In this document: one piece after another, positions 13,201-23,961 of the stretch
Layout of the letters: the number at the start of each line of letters is the position of its first letter
How positions within the stretch are numbered: the first letter of the stretch is position 1
Origin: Theocolax elegans
Taxonomy: Eukaryota; Arthropoda; Insecta; Hymenoptera; Cerocephalidae
Reading direction: 5' to 3'
Assembly: GCA_026168455.1 (NCBI GenBank)
Contig: CM047425.1
Location: forward strand, 88,291,580 to 88,355,579
Length of the DNA stretch: 64,000 nt
Program-made: the position numbers and the translations under genes
Notes under the pieces: model-generated
The model's database searches: none
Seen by the model: only the letters and a program-made list of their open reading frames with translations
Told to the model about the DNA's origin: nothing

Positions 13201-16200
13201 TCACTATTTTTCGTTCCTCAGTGTATTTATTTGCAATTCAAAAAAATCAAATATTTATTAGTAATTCTGAATGATAAAAAAGATATTTGGTCTAATTAAA
13301 TGGATTCTTGTTTAATACAATGGTGTATACGTATATGTTCATTGAATAGTTTCTGTTTAATTGCACTAAATTTTATATAGTCTTTTATTATGCATAAGTC
13401 AATTAGTAGTTGTAAACGAGTAATTTAAAACGTAATAGAGCAAAGCTTTATTTACAATCATCGTGGCTATAGAAACAATTATTACGAGTAAATCTCTGTT
13501 TAGAGTATTAGTTTATTTTTTAGTTTCAGAACTTTGTACTAGTTATACCGTCATAATTTTTCTATTAAAACCACGTGCATTTCTATTTACTATAAATTAC
13601 GAGAAACTTTGAATCTCAACAACAGTTGTGTTTGCATATAAATTTTTTGAAAAGCTTTGTAAACTTTTAGATTTATGTTTTAACGAACAAAGTATTTCAG
13701 AAAAGTTATATTTAGACATTTCTGTCCAACAACAACCCGCTACAAAAGCGTTTTGCAATGGATTAAACAATTTTCAAATATATAGGTGTTTCATAACTTC
13801 TATAGCTGAAACCGGAGGACAAATTATTTTTAGAGAAAATAAACTTAAAAGTGTGAAAAATTTAAATTGCATCGCACAACGATGAAAACAGTGAAAAACT
13901 CGTGTCGCGTAATTCCAAACGATTTGAACATTTTTAGCTTCATCTTTTTTTTATGAAATAACGATGTAGCGGTAGTATACAGAATCCACTTCACTGACAT
14001 TTTTTATACAATTAATATAGAGTTTCGTTTTATTTTGAACGTGGTAGAATCGTGGAAACGGATGCGGTGCGTGGCTTGAAAAAAGTAGATGAAAGGCTTT
14101 TTGTATAGGTACAATTCGTCATTTTTCCTTGTTCATTTTTCCAGTTCGTAGTCGTAGCTCAACAAAAGAGCCATGGCTTGCATTTGAAGAATTTTTTTTT
14201 AATTGCAACCGAGCACGAAGTTTACTAACCCCGTTTCTTCGAGTGCGCGCGCATGGATATGTTAAATGTGAGTTCATATATACCTATATAAGACTCAACT
14301 GCAACAAATAATTCGGAGAATATATAAAGAAGGAAACTCTTATTGTACTCGAAATGGATATTATAAAATCGCAGATTACGGATTCAAGTTATAATTATAA
14401 ATCTCGTTTTGTATACCGACGTGTACGTCATTTCTAATCGAGGGGTCGATAAGATCCTTAAGATTCTACAGCTCAATATCGTCTTGCAAAGCTCTTTCAA
14501 AAGCTCGCGAACAAGAAAGATCGAGCGATGACGGGTATCTTGGCTTGACCCATTTGCTCATCCTCTTACCAATCTCCACGGCTGGCTCTTCGGTGTATAA
14601 CGCGACGATAGAAAGAAAGGAAAAGTTCGAGTACGTGCGGAGAGACTCGATAGTTTGTCGACTAAATAAATTTGTAATCTCTGAGAAAAGAATCAGAGAT
14701 TTAAAGAACTCGAGTGCTCAGTATCTAAGACTACGCTGATTCCACCTGCATAGAGTGCCTAAATCTTTGCAAATTTAAAATTATAACAATACATTTAAAA
14801 ACCGGTATTTAACAGAAAGCTTTCACTAGTATGTTTTATTAATCGGATAAGCATTTGTGTACACGCATTAATAATATACATATAGTATCATTATTTAACA
14901 ATTCGTCAACTGAATATTATAAAGTAAAAGATAGATGATGTAATTTACCATGGAAATCAGCAAGTTAAGTTAAGTTTTGTAATTCATTTTATAATTTGCG
15001 CCAAAAAATTTACGAAATAATATAGACTTTGAATAAATCAATACCTTTCAAATGGTCTGTAGCATTTTTATGGCCTTTAATTCTGCAAAAGTTATGATAA
15101 TTTAAAGAAAGACAAAATTTCACAAAAAATTAACATGGTATTTCCCATTTAAATTTTTAAAAAAATTTCGTCTTTCTTTAAATTATCATAACTTTTACAG
15201 AATTGAAGGCCATAAAAATGCTAACAGACCATTTGAAAGGTATTGCTCCAAGCTTTCTTTTGGACTTTGGATAAAAAAATCAATTGTGGCGAAGTTAGTT
15301 TTTTTTAAGTTGAATATTGACATGTAGTTTATCTAACATTTACTTGAAATTAGAAATTCTAACCCAGAAGGATAAATTCTAGACATAATTAGCACGAATG
15401 TTACATATAATGTTCTATAGTAAAGTTGATAGATTTTGAGTTAAATAGCGATGAACCCAGCTGGTGTTGAAAAAAAACTGGAAAAAGTTCACTTTTTGAG
15501 TTTAGAATAACTTTTGAACTAATAAATTCCAGTACCTATATATATAAACTAATTAGAAACTTTCATATCCAAGATATTTTACACACATACATAGGTAGAT
15601 TGAAATGAAAATTCCAATTAGCACAACTCGGATGAATTTCCAACTCGGATGTTCTTTAAAAGCATATTGTCATAATATCGTGATTCCATCAATGGAGGCT
15701 ACGCGAGTGGCATATATTCTCGAAAACTTGAATGAAACGGTAACACAATTTCCAGTTGATGGCGTAACATTTATTACTTATACATCTTGGTAAAATAAAA
15801 AAATAATTTCTATCCATTAATCTACATTTAAATTGCTACACTATACGTGGAATTTACCGATTTACAAGAAATAGTATGAATATTAAACATTCAACATACT
15901 AATTATAAGTAAAAAGTTAGATATTGAAGTATCCGAAAATAATATTATTTAAAAATACCGCTCTATTAAAACTTATTATTTTTTTTAAATATTAATAAAT
16001 TTATAGGAAAGTATAGATGATTACAGCGCATATAATATATCAAAATTGCATATTTTACGTACGTAGTCGATATATATAGCAAAGCTATTATTTTAATAAT
16101 TTTCTTGACACGAAAATGGCTCACAGCATTAAATAATTAATTTCTATATACATAAAAAATGTCGATCTTAATATACGTATTACTTCTGTTCTATTTCTTT

Positions 16201-17690
16201 TCAATGCGGGATTTGAAGTAAAATGTAATATTTCTGCATACCACATATCTAAAAGCTTTTCATGAATTTAATATTTTTTACGAGTAAATTAATCACACTA
16301 GATCTGAATCTAAATTATACCCGTGCATTAAATAACATTTGATTTTCTTTAAATAAATTTGTGTAAAATGGTATGCAAGTAAATAGGAAGGTAAAATAAT
16401 ATTTCTGAAATTGTATAAAATTTTTCTAAAACATGATCAATTTCTTTGCACTCTAACATTTATTACATTTTACGTGTATTTAAGTGTTTGTTAATTGATA
16501 TTTGTCATCCGCTTGGGAAGCTTAGAAAATATTTTCAAATTATATTAATTATTACTCCCCGATATTTACAAGGTCAATATATAATAATCTTTCTCAATAT
16601 TTTGCGCAATTTCAATCTTGATTTACTTGAAATCCGGTTTAAATAAATATTTATATTTCTATACTAATTTCATGAATTTTTAAATAACTAACTAGGAAAG
16701 TGTCAGATTTTCGGATGAAGGGTTTTAACCAAACTGTAGGTTGTGTTTTCTTGTACAAAAATATAAAAAATTCACATTTTTAAACTCTGACGCAAAAACA
16801 TTAAAATTATAGGATAAAAAAGCAAAAGAAAAAAATTACATTCACTTTAATTGCTTATTACACTTAAATTCAAAACATAAAAACTGAGAAAAATACTCTA
16901 CATTAAAAAATATTAATTTGGAACAGTGCTATAGGAGAAACAAAGAATTAGATAAATTTTGAGCTAAAATGTCAAATAAATTTATAGTACTAAATTTTCG
17001 TCAAATTTTCATCAACTGCATATTTTTCCTATATTACTATTTCAAATCAATATTTTTAACTTTATTCTATTTTTAATTTAAAGTATTTGATCTCAGCTTT
17101 CTTATGGTTAAGGGTTAGAGTGTATTCCTCTATTTGTTTCCGAGTTATAAGTGGAAGTAATTTTATATATTAGAAAACACAACTTAGAGCTTGGTTAAGA
17201 TCCATCACCCGAAGGTCTGACACCCTCCTAGTTAATCAAAGAAAGTCATAAATTAATAGCACATTATGCAACAGGGGAATAAAGTCAAGGATCTTCCCCG
17301 AAGGTAGATTTTTAGTAATTGTCCAAAGGAAATAATCGACTTTATTTTCCTGCAGTTGTATGTAATGTTTTACTACCTGTTTATCTGTAAATACTTTATT
17401 GACTGAAAAGTAGACTATCTGAAAGTAAAAATGTTAAATATACGAGGGTGCGAGCGATGTCTTTATAAATTTATTTCAAGTTTGATTATATTTCAGTCTA
17501 AAAATTAGATTAATTTTAACACTAGGCGTTTTAGCACGAATTCAATATATTTATGATAAACAAAATACTAGCTCAAATATATACTATTAAATAAAATGAT
17601 ATATTTTTATGTTTATTTATATGCGAACAAACTAAATAAAAATGTGATTTTATATTTTCAGAATTCATGGAAATGATGACTGGAGACTAA
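7249..17690 (+). CDS. TpnC: Troponin C, insect F1 (TpnC4)-like, five-exon gene
   Basis: This encodes the calcium-binding subunit of the thin-filament troponin complex, which works with troponin I and T to switch on contraction. Coding parts are 7249-7251, 8280-8298, 8580-8723, 12681-12929 and 17662-17690. All introns are GT-AG, and the joined frame gives 147 residues, close to the usual length of about 150. Four EF-hand loops are visible, at residues 17-28, 53-64, 92-103 and 128-139. Only loop IV is canonical (D128, D130, S132, G133, V135, E139). Loops I, II and III carry K28, S64 and S103 where the bidentate glutamate should be, so they probably do not bind calcium. From family knowledge, one working site IV is the mark of insect F1/TpnC4 troponin C in stretch-activated flight muscle; the usual F2 type keeps sites II and IV. 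The start is inferred from the splice frame, which gives an N-terminus of MAEEQVQMLRRAF. Family assignment is very secure; the F1 subtype is less so. Confidence 0.93.
7252..8279 (+). other. Troponin C intron 1
   Basis: An AT-rich intron of 1028 bases between the start-codon exon and the microexon, starting GTTAGA and ending TTCCAG. No open frame of note and no repeat was seen in it. Confidence 0.7.
8280..8298 (+). CDS. TpnC: Troponin C exon 2, a 19-nt microexon
   Basis: The exon is flanked by TTCCAG on the left and GTAAGT on the right, both strong splice signals. It encodes A-E-E-Q-V-Q plus the first base of the next methionine codon, so it ends in phase 1. This is the short N-terminal extension before the first EF-hand helix. 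It lies between introns of 1028 and 281 bases. Confidence 0.85.
8580..8723 (+). CDS. TpnC: Troponin C exon 3 (EF-hand I and the start of II)
   Basis: The exon follows a TTTGAACAG acceptor and ends at G|GTAATT in phase 1. It covers residues 8-55 plus the first base of codon 56: the LRRAFSMFD helix, the degenerate first calcium loop (residues 17-28) and the entry to loop II. The frame stays open past the donor to 8821, but that tail is intron. Confidence 0.95.
8724..12680 (+). other. Troponin C intron 3
   Basis: This intron of 3957 bases is mostly AT-rich. It contains GC-richer islands at about 8940-9170 and 9780-10030, a long palindrome at 10049-10082, and smaller patches near 11110-11400. 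Open frames on the minus strand at 8943-9158 and 10930-11196 lack coding character that I can recognise. The islands could be muscle enhancers, but that is inference. Confidence 0.8.
10049..10082. repeat. Perfect 34-bp palindrome with a TA core
   Basis: AGTGCTTAAATA is followed by alternating TA and then TATTTAAGCACT, giving perfect two-fold symmetry over 34 bases. It could extrude as a cruciform or mark an expanded TA microsatellite inside a pre-existing palindrome. It lies in troponin C intron 3. Confidence 0.9.
12681..12929 (+). CDS. TpnC: Troponin C exon 4 (EF-hands II to IV)
   Basis: The exon follows a TTTTGACAG acceptor and ends at G|GTAATT in phase 1. It encodes the rest of loop II, the acidic central linker ([16 protein letters not shown]), the degenerate loop III (starting at D92) and most of the canonical loop IV ([11 protein letters not shown]). 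Its GC content is clearly above that of the flanking introns. The frame remains open to 13021 beyond the donor, but that tail is intron. Confidence 0.96.
15039..15245. mobile_element. Near-perfect foldback element with 82-bp arms
   Basis: Arms at 15039-15120 and 15163-15245 are inverted copies that differ by about three substitutions and one single-base insertion. The 42-base spacer can pair further (ATGG with CCAT). The whole unit would form one long hairpin as RNA or single-stranded DNA. High arm identity suggests a young foldback/MITE insertion or a hairpin kept by selection. It lies in intron 4, so it is transcribed with troponin C. Confidence 0.85.
16687..17236. mobile_element. MITE-like element with 64-bp terminal inverted repeats, about 550 bp
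   Basis: Inverted arms at 16687-16750 and 17173-17236 match at about 52 of 64 positions and begin with TAACTAGG-like tips. The interior is AT-rich without a transposase frame, so the element is non-autonomous. Related single arms lie at 21555-21607 and 52529-52575. A target-site duplication could not be called. Confidence 0.7.
17662..17690 (+). CDS. TpnC: Troponin C exon 5 (C-terminus and stop)
   Basis: The exon follows a TATATTTTCAG acceptor. Joined to the G of exon 4 it reads E-F-M-E-M-M-T-G-D and then TAA at 17688-17690. The glutamate is position 12 of EF-hand IV, and the FME-MMTGD tail is typical of arthropod troponin C. The exon is too short to be found without the splice model. Confidence 0.93.
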
Positions 17691-17800
17691 AGACCTAAGT
17701 GGATCCTCCTTCTGTCCGTGTACATTATTATTATATTTTAATATTTATTTGTTAATAAGTGGAAGTTACATAATTTTTGCCTAATAAATGTATTAAAACC
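17691..17800 (+). other. TpnC: Troponin C 3'UTR with poly(A) signal
   Basis: About 110 bases of AT-rich sequence follow the stop codon. A perfect AATAAA lies at 17783-17788, so cleavage should fall at roughly 17800-17815. The exact end cannot be read from the sequence. Confidence 0.7.
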
Positions 17801-17815
17801 CTGTTTTTAATTATT

Positions 17816-18330
17816 ATTTTATCGTAACATGAAACCACTGGAAACCAAAGTAAAAGAACAAAATTTATTTGTGCTTTCATTTTGAGACCATTAATTAAGT
17901 TTGGGAATACTATATATTAACATTAACGTGTATGCATTGTACGACAAACATATAAATATAATATTAGTAAATGTATGCGTATGGCGACCTCAAGGTATTT
18001 GTAACAGAATTTCTCCGTAAGTAAATAGGATTAAAATGTTATTTTAAATGCTTAAAGCTTAAACGTGGATAAACAAAATAAAATAAAATTTCGAATATAA
18101 AATAAAAAAAAGTGGTTTTTGTAAATGACAGAATAGTTATAAAAATATAATTAGCATTTCAAACAAGCTTAACACAGAAACTAATCGATGATCAGCAAGT
18201 AACTTTAGCTGTAATTACATTTGAATATTTAAAACGTACGATTATTTTAAACTGTGGAAAATAAAGTTAGTCCTGCGCTTGAATATTCGTTCTAAATGTA
18301 TAAAAAGAGAAATCAAAGCCGGAGCTCTGA
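17816..18330. other. AT-rich intergenic sequence downstream of troponin C
   Basis: No gene or repeat was recognised. Confidence 0.6.
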
Positions 18331-18339
18331 ATCTTTCAT

Positions 18340-18660
18340 ATTTAATCACGCTCCGTCGAATTTTCAATGACGCCTTCGATTGCATCGCTTGGCAACCCCT
18401 CGTTTCCGTTTAGCTATCACGGCTCGTTTCCCGAGCGATTCGTTATACTGTCAATTACTATAAAAGTAAAAAAAAATTAGTTTACGCTCTCCTCGCCCTT
18501 TTTGTCAGGGCGATAAGTAAATCCTGAACAAGGTCGCGAGTACCTATCGCGAACTTTCGCTTAAATATTCATCGTGCAATAACTCGCTCTATACGGTTCT
18601 GTATTTGGATGTAACAAAGTCGCGTGTGAACTCGAGCCAGTTGGAGAATAAAATCAAAGA
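18340..18660. other. GC-richer island, unassigned
   Basis: CpG-containing block within AT-rich DNA. No coding frame was recognised; possible regulatory island. Confidence 0.25.
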
Positions 18661-19640
18661 TTTTGTGTAAATTAATTGATATTGCTGATGCCGATAATCG
18701 AACTAGAGTGTTTATTTGATAGTGCACGAGTATGTTATATTGAATTAACTGATTTTATCAAATTGTATCATATATAATATGCAATATGCAATAATAATCG
18801 TTACAATGTTAATGTTGGTATGTAACTTGTATTATAATTAAGTTTTTATATTTACATTTTTATATTAAAACTTTGTCTGCTTGTGCATACTATTATAAAC
18901 AAGTTTTATTTATCCTTATCCATTGCTCACATTGAAAACGGTATCTTACTTTTTATACTCCTTTTGTTAAAATATCCGCAACAATCTAATAAATCGAACG
19001 TTTTATTTCTTAATTCTTATTAATCGTGGACTGTTAATTGTCTCTATTAAAAGACAAACATATAAGATCAATTTATATCGATGGATAACTCGATGCGTTA
19101 TCAATGAACCACCGTCGAATCCCTAATCTTGTTGCGAGTAGGTTGAATTAATTGACTACTCCTGTTTCGGATCTCCGACCAAGTAAACATGCATTTGCGT
19201 ATTGATCTCAGCGTTGTAAGCTTCTTATGTTATTTATGTGAATTTCTTCAACATTTATATATAAATTCTATTTAATTTATCAGGTATAATATTCGATCGA
19301 TACCAATAAAGAGATTTTAATAGAACATGAAATTTTGAAATTTGGTATATAAAATGAAAATTATTTTTTTAGCATTTTAATAAAATTATAGTAAAAATCA
19401 CCTATGTTCTATAATTTCATTAGGATAATTTGTTTAAAACATTTAACTGTTGAAATGAAGATTGGATTAAATAAAAATTTATGTTGGCTAAGTAAATCTT
19501 TCTTTATAAAATAATAATATATTACTAATCTTTTCATACATTGGATAAAATAATAAAAAGTTAAAACGAATAAAGAATTGATTGAAACGAAGCTTGTATA
19601 TATAGGAGGCGTACACACCAATTATTCATTCCAATTAACC
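18661..19640. other. AT-rich sequence without a recognised gene
   Basis: No gene-like signal was seen. The minus-strand frame at 19409-19621 has no recognisable product. Confidence 0.6.
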
Positions 19641-19649
19641 CACAAAACA

Positions 19650-20160
19650 AAGCATTATTGGAAACCTTAATAACGCAAAGTTGTTCACGCTATTCTTCAT
19701 GCTATAGTCCGGTTATTATTCGATCCCCTTCTATTCGAGGGTATGTCTTCTCCACAGAAAACGAAGCTTTTAGGTTTACGATCTACGTTGGTTATCGTAA
19801 ATCAGTCGAGATTATCGATCACACAGCTACATCGGGGTTTCTTGCCGCGGTAGTCGCGTAACGGACTTAGCTTATCTCGGAGTGACATCTGTGCTGTTTC
19901 GATTTTACGTTTATGGTATTCCTTCGTCCCATCCCTCCTCTTTCGAGGATCTCTGAATTATTGATGAGTTGCAAATTCGCGCGAGCGCGGCATGAAGTAT
20001 GCATGCGCGCGCGCGAACGAACGAACGACCGACGTAAAATGGCAAAGTCTAACCGTGTGTGACGAGCTCGATTGTTTAACCTGTAAATGTCTGTTTACGT
20101 CAGAAACCATTGTGTTACAAGTACGGTTATCAGCTTTTCCCGAGATTGACGAATACGAAT
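19650..20160. other. CpG-rich island with a CGAA microsatellite
   Basis: The island contains alternating GCGC sequence near 19998-20015, then a short CGAA run followed by CGACCGACG (about 20013-20034). A 67-codon plus frame at 19658-19861 is not recognisable. Possible regulatory island. Confidence 0.3.
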
Positions 20161-22072
20161 GGAAATTTTGAACGTTAACTTTGTTATTGATATAGTTACG
20201 TGATATAGTTACTCGCTCCTAAATGTTTCAGTCCACGGGACGAATACTAACGTTGATATAGATCAGATAAAGTTGGATCTATAGTCTTAAATTAGATATT
20301 TTACAAAATTTTAATTCTATTTTAATAGGTCAAACAATCCGTTACAATTTAAAATGTTCAATTAATTTTAATTCGAAATATGCACTGTAACGCTGTTTAA
20401 ATTACTAATACATCACATACTTCAAGTAATTGATAATTTAAAGATATTAATCCAATGATTGCGCTGCAATATTACTTTTATGAAAATATTTTTAATTTAC
20501 CATTCTATTAATTTTAACTTCAGTAAGTAACGAAATTTAATATTTGCATTCAATCTAAAATATTTTTCATTCGCTTTATTAAACTTTGTGTATACATGCA
20601 TTCATGGCAGATTGCGTTTAATCATTTAGTACTATAACTATTTCAATATACCCGAGCAAGCTTTCAGTAGAAAAGGTTGCGTACTATCAGGCGTAATCTA
20701 AAACTTGCGAGACTCGTTTAGACTGTACATTTCAATAATCTAAAAGTTTCGGATATGTATCGTTAATTTATGTAAAGTAATTGTAAATACATATAGTTAT
20801 AGTAAAGTGTTATCATATTTCTACAGGCAATCAATAATTGATCATACAACCGATAATAAACTAACCCGTTGCAGCTTCGACTGCACTAAACTCATTCTAA
20901 AATCCATTAAAACCTTAAAGAGGTTAATTAATTTTACTCAATATAATATCAATGTAGCCGATAGATTTTAGCTTCTCGATCATGCTGTAACGTGAGAAAT
21001 ATCTCGCTTCGTTATTAATTTCGTCGTCATGTATACCAGTAGCGAAGCAATTACAGCGTTTTCCTTAAGACAACGCGAATGCCTATATGGCTCCGGCATC
21101 GTTACCTTCAAATTTTCACTAGACACGTTGTGGTCGTCATTTTAGTCCATACCATCTCGATGGGTTAAGCATCCGCTTGTTGGGAAATGGGATAATCAAC
21201 GTATCTAACAGGGAAACGATCTATTGATAGAACGTAAACGGGCAGCTGTATCGACGAAGCTATATTATCAGCTCTGTAGTTGTCGTTCGCATCTTATCTC
21301 AAGTTCAATTATTTATACGATCATAATGTCTCAGACGCGTTTTAAGCAACAAAAATTAGTAATTTTTATCGACCGTTGGATTAAGAGATTTAATCGTCCA
21401 AGCAATAATGCACTGTAACTTATTTGTACGATGCAAATGTTGAAGAACACATATTAAAATAAATCTAAAATCAGTAGATAGGTACTGCATGGTTTTAAAA
21501 AGAATAAAGGTGAAAAAGTAGGTGAAGGACACGGATAAATTACTTTAAACAATAACTAAAAGAGGTCACGAACTTCGGATCACGGGTTTTATCCTAACTT
21601 GGAGAGGTATCTTCTTATGTAAAATTTTGTAAAGAAACTTAAAAAATTTTATAAGTGTAATATTTATGTGTATAAATAATATTTACTTAAAACAATAGAG
21701 AATAGGCAAGATGGATTGATTATGGAAACATAATATCATATTGATTGCTTCATGAGTTTATATTCGTATAGAACTAATACATTAAAAATATAAAATTTCG
21801 TTTTAGTGTATAAAATAAAGTATTGGTTCTGTCGAATATTATTACAAATTAAGAGACATCAAAGTAGAAAATAATATAATTAAAATTAAAATTTAAAAAA
21901 TTGAAAATATGCAATATAAAAGAATAAAATTCCTGTCATCACACAATTTAAAAATTAAGCTTTGTGTAATTAAGAAATAAATGAAAAGTACTTCGTTAAT
22001 TGTACATAAAATCAAAACAATTTAAAATCATTTTACATAAAATATTTTTGCCTTAGAATGTCAAAGTTATAA
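20161..22072. other. Mostly AT-rich sequence with a small GC-richer patch
   Basis: Apart from the solitary repeat arm at 21555-21607 and a GC-richer patch at about 20980-21300, nothing gene-like was recognised. Confidence 0.5.
21555..21607 (+). mobile_element. Solitary arm related to the 16687-17236 element
   Basis: The segment contains CTTCGGATCACGGGTTTTATCC, which aligns with TTTCGGATGAAGGGTTTTAACC in the left arm at 16710-16731. It continues into a similar A/T-rich interior. No partner arm was found nearby, so this is probably a decayed copy. Confidence 0.45.
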
Positions 22073-22096
22073 ATATATATATATATATATATATAT
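22073..22096. repeat. (AT)n microsatellite
   Basis: About twelve AT units, uninterrupted. Confidence 0.95.
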
Positions 22097-23070
22097 TTTT
22101 ATCGTGTCATCAGTACCATGCTATTACAAGGATGTCATATTTTACTTTGTTTAATCATTTATATTAGACGCAATTATTAAATATTTTCATTCCATGATTG
22201 ATTTAATGGGTTCCCCCATAATTTACCATTTGACATAACTCACTGCTCACCGTTTCAATTGCATCATTATTCGTCACATTATCACATTATCCGTCACATT
22301 GTTTGACTGGGTGTTCATGTAGCAGAAGCTTACAGGGTAAATTGACAGCTGCTTGTCGATATGAAACGTTTAAGTGCAGAGAAATGTGTACGTGGACCAA
22401 CCGACGAGATAACGAGCGGTATCGTAAAATTAACTTAAATTGGTCATCACTTGTACAGAAAAATAACAGTTTCGAGTATTTTAGTAATAATTCTTGATAA
22501 TACTAAATGAATTATATCAAGATTTTTCTTGAAAATTAATAATTGAATTGTTCTACATGACTAATCAAATGAAAAAAATATAAGGTAAACAGATTTTAAA
22601 GTGTATACGGGAAACTTAAAAACAGTGAACAATGATTATTATTATAAAAAACGCGTACATTTATATGCATTAAAATAAATACCAAACTCTCTGAAATCGA
22701 ATGAAAACTGATAGACTGACCTTTATCTTGAAGTTGCGTTTGATATATTCCAATATCTATATTTTTAAATTTATAACTGCCAAATTGAAAAATATATTAA
22801 TACTTGACTATAAAATAGAAACTTTAAAAATGTAGAAAGCTCAAAAATACTTCATCGAAGTAATTGTGTGCATTATATAAAAATAGATCGATAAGTATCA
22901 TGTAGTAATTTTAATCGCGTATCCAAAGAGACAAAATTTAATGATCGAATGAATGTATTCATAATTGAAACGTGATCATTATAATAGTTACAAGCTTTTG
23001 GTTTGAACATATCAAATTTATGGTTATAATGACATCCAAACAGATTCATGATACTGAATACGTATTGAAT
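22097..23070. other. AT-rich sequence without a recognised gene
   Basis: Contains a small repeat of CGTCACATT around 22270-22300 (two copies within about 30 bases). The 64-codon frame at 22303-22497 is not recognisable. Confidence 0.5.
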
Positions 23071-23091
23071 TATATATATATATATATATAT
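23071..23091. repeat. (TA)n microsatellite
   Basis: About ten TA units, uninterrupted. Confidence 0.95.
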
Positions 23092-23908
23092 GATTACGCA
23101 ATGAGTAAAGGTAATATAATAAGTAAAATTTTATATAAAAAAGCTTAAACACAAATTTAAATTAATAAAACAATTTATGAAATTGATTTGATGATATATT
23201 GTGTTACATTTTGAAAATTTTCAAAATTAATGTAATAAGTTTTTTCTATTTATCGGAAGTTTACTCTTTTATTTTCCAAATTTTCAAAATGTTTACCTTT
23301 TTGTGAAGAATGCCTGGGAAAAGCTGGAATCAGAAGAGAATCAGCACAAAAGTAAGCTAGATCTACTGGAATATTAGGATATTATGAAAAATTATAAAAT
23401 TAAAAGTTCAGTAATAAAAGGAAACATAATAAGAAGAACAAATACGATAAAAACATAATGGCATACTAGTGAAATTAGAAGTGATAAAAATATTACCGTG
23501 TTTCTTTATCCTTTTGAAAATTATTAGTTTCATGTCGTACAATCTTGAATTGATATAACATATCATAAATATATTTCGCTAATGACAGCAGTTTTGCAAA
23601 TTTTCTTACGTGTGGGACACTTCAGCAAGTGATAGAAGTCATACTATTCATATTAACTTTTATAATTATCTGTTTTAATGATATCACAAAAAACGTTGAG
23701 ATTATTAAATAAAACCATCATACAATAAAACGACAAACATTTACGTACCAATATTTACATATTAATTTTGTGTAATATATATTGTGCAGTTGTTATTATT
23801 ACACATATGTGTCAATAAATTAAACAAATAATGAGTTACATTTATAATGTTATTCATAATACATAGGTTTGCACTGCAACTTTCAATGTACTAATGTTTG
23901 TATTTTAC

Positions 23909-23911
<3 letters not shown>
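23092..23911. other. AT-rich sequence without a recognised gene
   Basis: Nothing recognised. Confidence 0.6.

Positions 23912-23958
<47 letters not shown>
23912..23958. repeat. (TA)n microsatellite, the longest in the window
   Basis: About 23 TA units, long enough to be polymorphic and able to form a cruciform. Confidence 0.97.

Positions 23959-23961
<3 letters not shown>

Larger units (their letters stand above)
12930..17661 (+). other. Troponin C intron 4
   Basis: The largest intron (4732 bases). It hosts two inverted-repeat elements (15039-15245 and 16687-17236) and a GC-richer island at about 14030-14740 containing CGACGTGTACGTCA near 14418. Short open frames (13628-13885, 14129-14311, 14545-14739, 15605-15793) gave no recognisable product. 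Confidence 0.8.

Noticed and set aside
13628..13885. 85-codon frame in troponin C intron 4
   Set aside because: AT-driven composition, no domain, no independent splice support.
11436..15536. Shared 18-base word AACTAATAAATTCCAGTA at about 11438 and 15519
   Set aside because: No extended similarity around either copy; a match this long is plausible by chance in 64 kb of AT-rich DNA.
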